From assembly GCA_002367355.1 (NCBI GenBank), contig DFBQ01000232.1, forward strand, positions 13,035 through 19,159: a stretch of 6,125 nucleotides of DNA. The letters are read 5' to 3'. Source of the stretch: Deltaproteobacteria bacterium UBA3076 (GTDB taxonomy: Bacteria; Desulfobacterota; Dissulfuribacteria; Dissulfuribacterales; UBA3076). The notes under the pieces were generated by a model, which was not told the DNA's origin, searched no databases, and saw nothing but the letters and a program-made list of their open reading frames with translations. This document shows positions 5,635 to 6,125 of this stretch, one piece after another. The position numbers and the translations under genes were made by a program. The stretch's first letter is position 1. Each line of letters opens with the position of its first letter.

Positions 5635-5771
5635 GGGTCCATTGATTTCATTAGTTTTTCAACTAAATTATTATGCTTTTTTTTCATTTTATCCCAAAAG
5701 CTATCGCTCCAGTCCATAACTACAACCCCATCCCACTCTTTTGGTAAATCTTTCAATACAGCATCAACCAT
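5568..5771 (-). CDS. Small hypothetical protein, C-terminus encoded by attC
   Basis: I do not recognise this 67-residue protein. It has a Trp- and acid-containing start (DLPKEWDGVVVMDWSDSFW, 8-26), a basic helix (KMKKKHNNLVEKLMKSM, 28-44), and a tail (about 46-67) specified by the attC sequence, with the stop TAA falling inside the GTTAAGT core. Such read-in of attC is common for cassette ORFs. ATG 5771 has GGAGG at 5776-5780 with 4-base spacing, a strong reason to think it is translated. No signal peptide or membrane segment is seen. The inverted repeat copy 2 starts 23 bases upstream. It could be the remnant of a longer gene whose true end was replaced by the attC. Confidence 0.55.
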   Translation of the reverse strand: MVDAVLKDLPKEWDGVVVMDWSDSFWDKMKKKHNNLVEKLMKSMDPDNKSPKLPHSCGTVMDSLVFC

Positions 5772-5794
5772 CTTTCCTCCATATCCCTTTATAA

Positions 5795-5859
5795 TTGAGC
5801 GATTAGCCTTTAGCGGTTAGCTATTAGTTTAATGATTACAGGATGTTTTGCTATTACAA
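5795..5859 (-). repeat. 65-bp dispersed repeat, copy 2 (inverted)
   Basis: This is the reverse complement of 31-95 with 3 differences over 65 bases. It sits just upstream of the 67-aa ORF on that ORF's own strand, as copy 1 sits just upstream of the DUF2905 gene. The 7-bp CTAAnnG units are preserved. Its near-identity to copy 1 contrasts with the short degenerate copy 3, suggesting recent duplication or gene conversion. Confidence 0.85.
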
Positions 5860-5864
5860 ATTTT

Positions 5865-5877
5865 CACCCGTTGGGTG
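5865..5877. other. Small 5-bp-stem hairpin
   Basis: CACCC (5865-5869) and GGGTG (5873-5877) pair around GTT. On the plus strand it is followed by a T-rich TTATTTCT, and on the minus strand by an A-rich run. It could be a weak terminator near the end of the FGE-like gene, or simply part of the repeat block. The stem is too short to be confident. Confidence 0.2.
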
Positions 5878-5922
5878 TTATTTCTAATTAATGTAAATGT
5901 CTTGATTTTTCAAAACTAAACA

Positions 5923-5962
5923 CTAATGGCTAACAGCTAATCGCTCAACTTAGGTTATAAAG
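5923..5962 (+). repeat. Partial dispersed repeat, copy 3
   Basis: CTAATGG, CTAACAG, CTAATCG, CTCAACT follow the same 7-bp pattern as copy 1 and in the same orientation. Compared with copy 1 it lacks exactly one 7-bp unit. Similarity then continues through GTTATAAAG, matching copy 1 GTTACAAAG (100-108), into the last codons of the FGE-like gene, whose stop it supplies. The left half of the 65-bp repeat is missing. Confidence 0.65.
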
Positions 5963-6125
5963 TCCCGGCGCAACGAAACCCGGAGTAGTCGAGCCTGTAC
6001 TCCGGGTAGCCCCAGTCGCGGTACGCACAGAGGGCGTCCCCCTCGTCGCTGCCCAACGAACCGCCCCGCTGGACCCTTTTTTTCTCTCCTTCATCATACC
6101 AACTATTAGTCCATTCCCAGACATT
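5955..6125 (-). CDS. FGE-sulfatase / C-type-lectin-fold protein, C-terminal fragment
   Basis: This is the 3' end of a gene whose start lies beyond the window; 56 residues are visible. NVWEWTNSWYDEG (1-13), RVQRGGS (17-23), LCAYRDW (32-38) and the terminal SGFRCAG (48-54) are the closing signature of the formylglycine-generating-enzyme (SUMF1) domain. Members are either sulfatase-activating enzymes or, very often, ligand-binding proteins with the same C-type-lectin-like fold. The stop TAA lies in repeat copy 3. The region coding residues 25-48 is strikingly GC-rich between AT-rich flanks and lacks the Asn residues usually abundant there. See the separate variable-region entry. Which of the two roles applies cannot be judged without the rest of the gene. 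Confidence 0.85.
   Translation of the reverse strand, partial: NVWEWTNSWYDEGEKKRVQRGGSLGSDEGDALCAYRDWGYPEYRLDYSGFRCAGTL
5982..6053 (-). other. Candidate diversity-generating-retroelement variable region
   Basis: Codons 25-48 of the FGE-like fragment include 16 of 24 ending in C, with first two bases ranging over GG, AG, GA, GC, CT, TA, CG and TC. Adenine-directed mutagenesis of AAC codons yields exactly this NNC series, and AAC (Asn) is the residue that dominates this part of unmutated family members. The segment ends just before GGGTTTCGTTGCGCC (5981-5967), a candidate constant end. No template repeat, accessory gene or reverse transcriptase is in the window, so this rests on codon pattern and fold only. 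Confidence 0.4.

Larger units (their letters stand above)
2420..5771 (-). mobile_element. Integron gene-cassette array (minus-strand reading direction)
   Basis: Four minus-strand genes each end close to, or inside, an imperfect inverted repeat with attC architecture (5566-5634, 4410-4471, 3280-3380, and a degraded one at 2420-2477). In the three good sites the boxes keep AAC at one end and GTT at the other. The L arms pair with an unpaired base, clearest on the upstream (minus-strand L'') arm at 3280-3380 and 4410-4471. This sets the same polarity as the genes. Two cassettes are complete: about 4416-5571 (TIR-like protein) and 3286-4415 (HEPN-like). Base composition also changes between cassettes, with the methyltransferase visibly GC-rich beside AT-richer neighbours. 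No integron integrase or attI is in the window, so this is either an interior or distal part of an array, or a cassette cluster lacking an integrase. Related arrays without integrase genes are known. Confidence 0.75.

Noticed and set aside
5865..5877. Confident rho-independent terminator for the FGE-like gene
   Set aside because: Stem is only 5 bp and the run after it on the minus strand is A-rich, not T-rich.

Overview
The window looks like a fragment of an anaerobic or metal/sulfur-metabolising Gram-negative bacterium, most likely Desulfobacterota or Nitrospirota. This is tentative and rests on gene types only: a DUF2905 protein, a lone Tat-exported Rieske protein, a Tat-exported SagB-type nitroreductase and an FGE-like protein. 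No rRNA, tRNA, CRISPR array or integrase gene is visible.

Layout. 1-121: AT-rich spacer with heptad-type repeats. 122-343 (+): DUF2905 membrane protein. 420-824 (+): Rieske 2Fe-2S protein, convergent with a minus-strand pair (nitroreductase 863-1609, polysaccharide deacetylase 1623-2342) that is tightly spaced and probably an operon.

2420-5771 is the most interesting part. Four minus-strand genes are separated by imperfect inverted repeats with the architecture of integron attC sites: R''/R' core boxes of the RYYYAAC / GTTRRRY type, paired L''/L' arms with an unpaired base, and a variable central hairpin. I read this as a gene-cassette array transcribed on the minus strand: a 67-aa ORF whose end lies inside its attC; a 343-aa protein with a C-terminal TIR-like / nucleoside-deoxyribosyltransferase-like domain; a HEPN-like gene (motif RNMLVH) split by one in-frame UGA; and a GC-rich SAM-dependent methyltransferase followed by a degraded attC-like hairpin. 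The array carries likely defence-type genes and lies outside any visible integron platform.

5772-5954 holds an inverted 65-bp copy of the repeat found at 31-95 (62/65 identical), so the block from DUF2905 to the 67-aa ORF is bracketed by inverted repeats, and a third, partial copy. 5955-6125 is the 3' end of a formylglycine-generating-enzyme/C-type-lectin-fold gene. Its last part has a codon pattern (16 of 24 codons ending in C, with varied first two bases) expected of the variable region of a diversity-generating retroelement, although no template repeat or reverse transcriptase is in the window.
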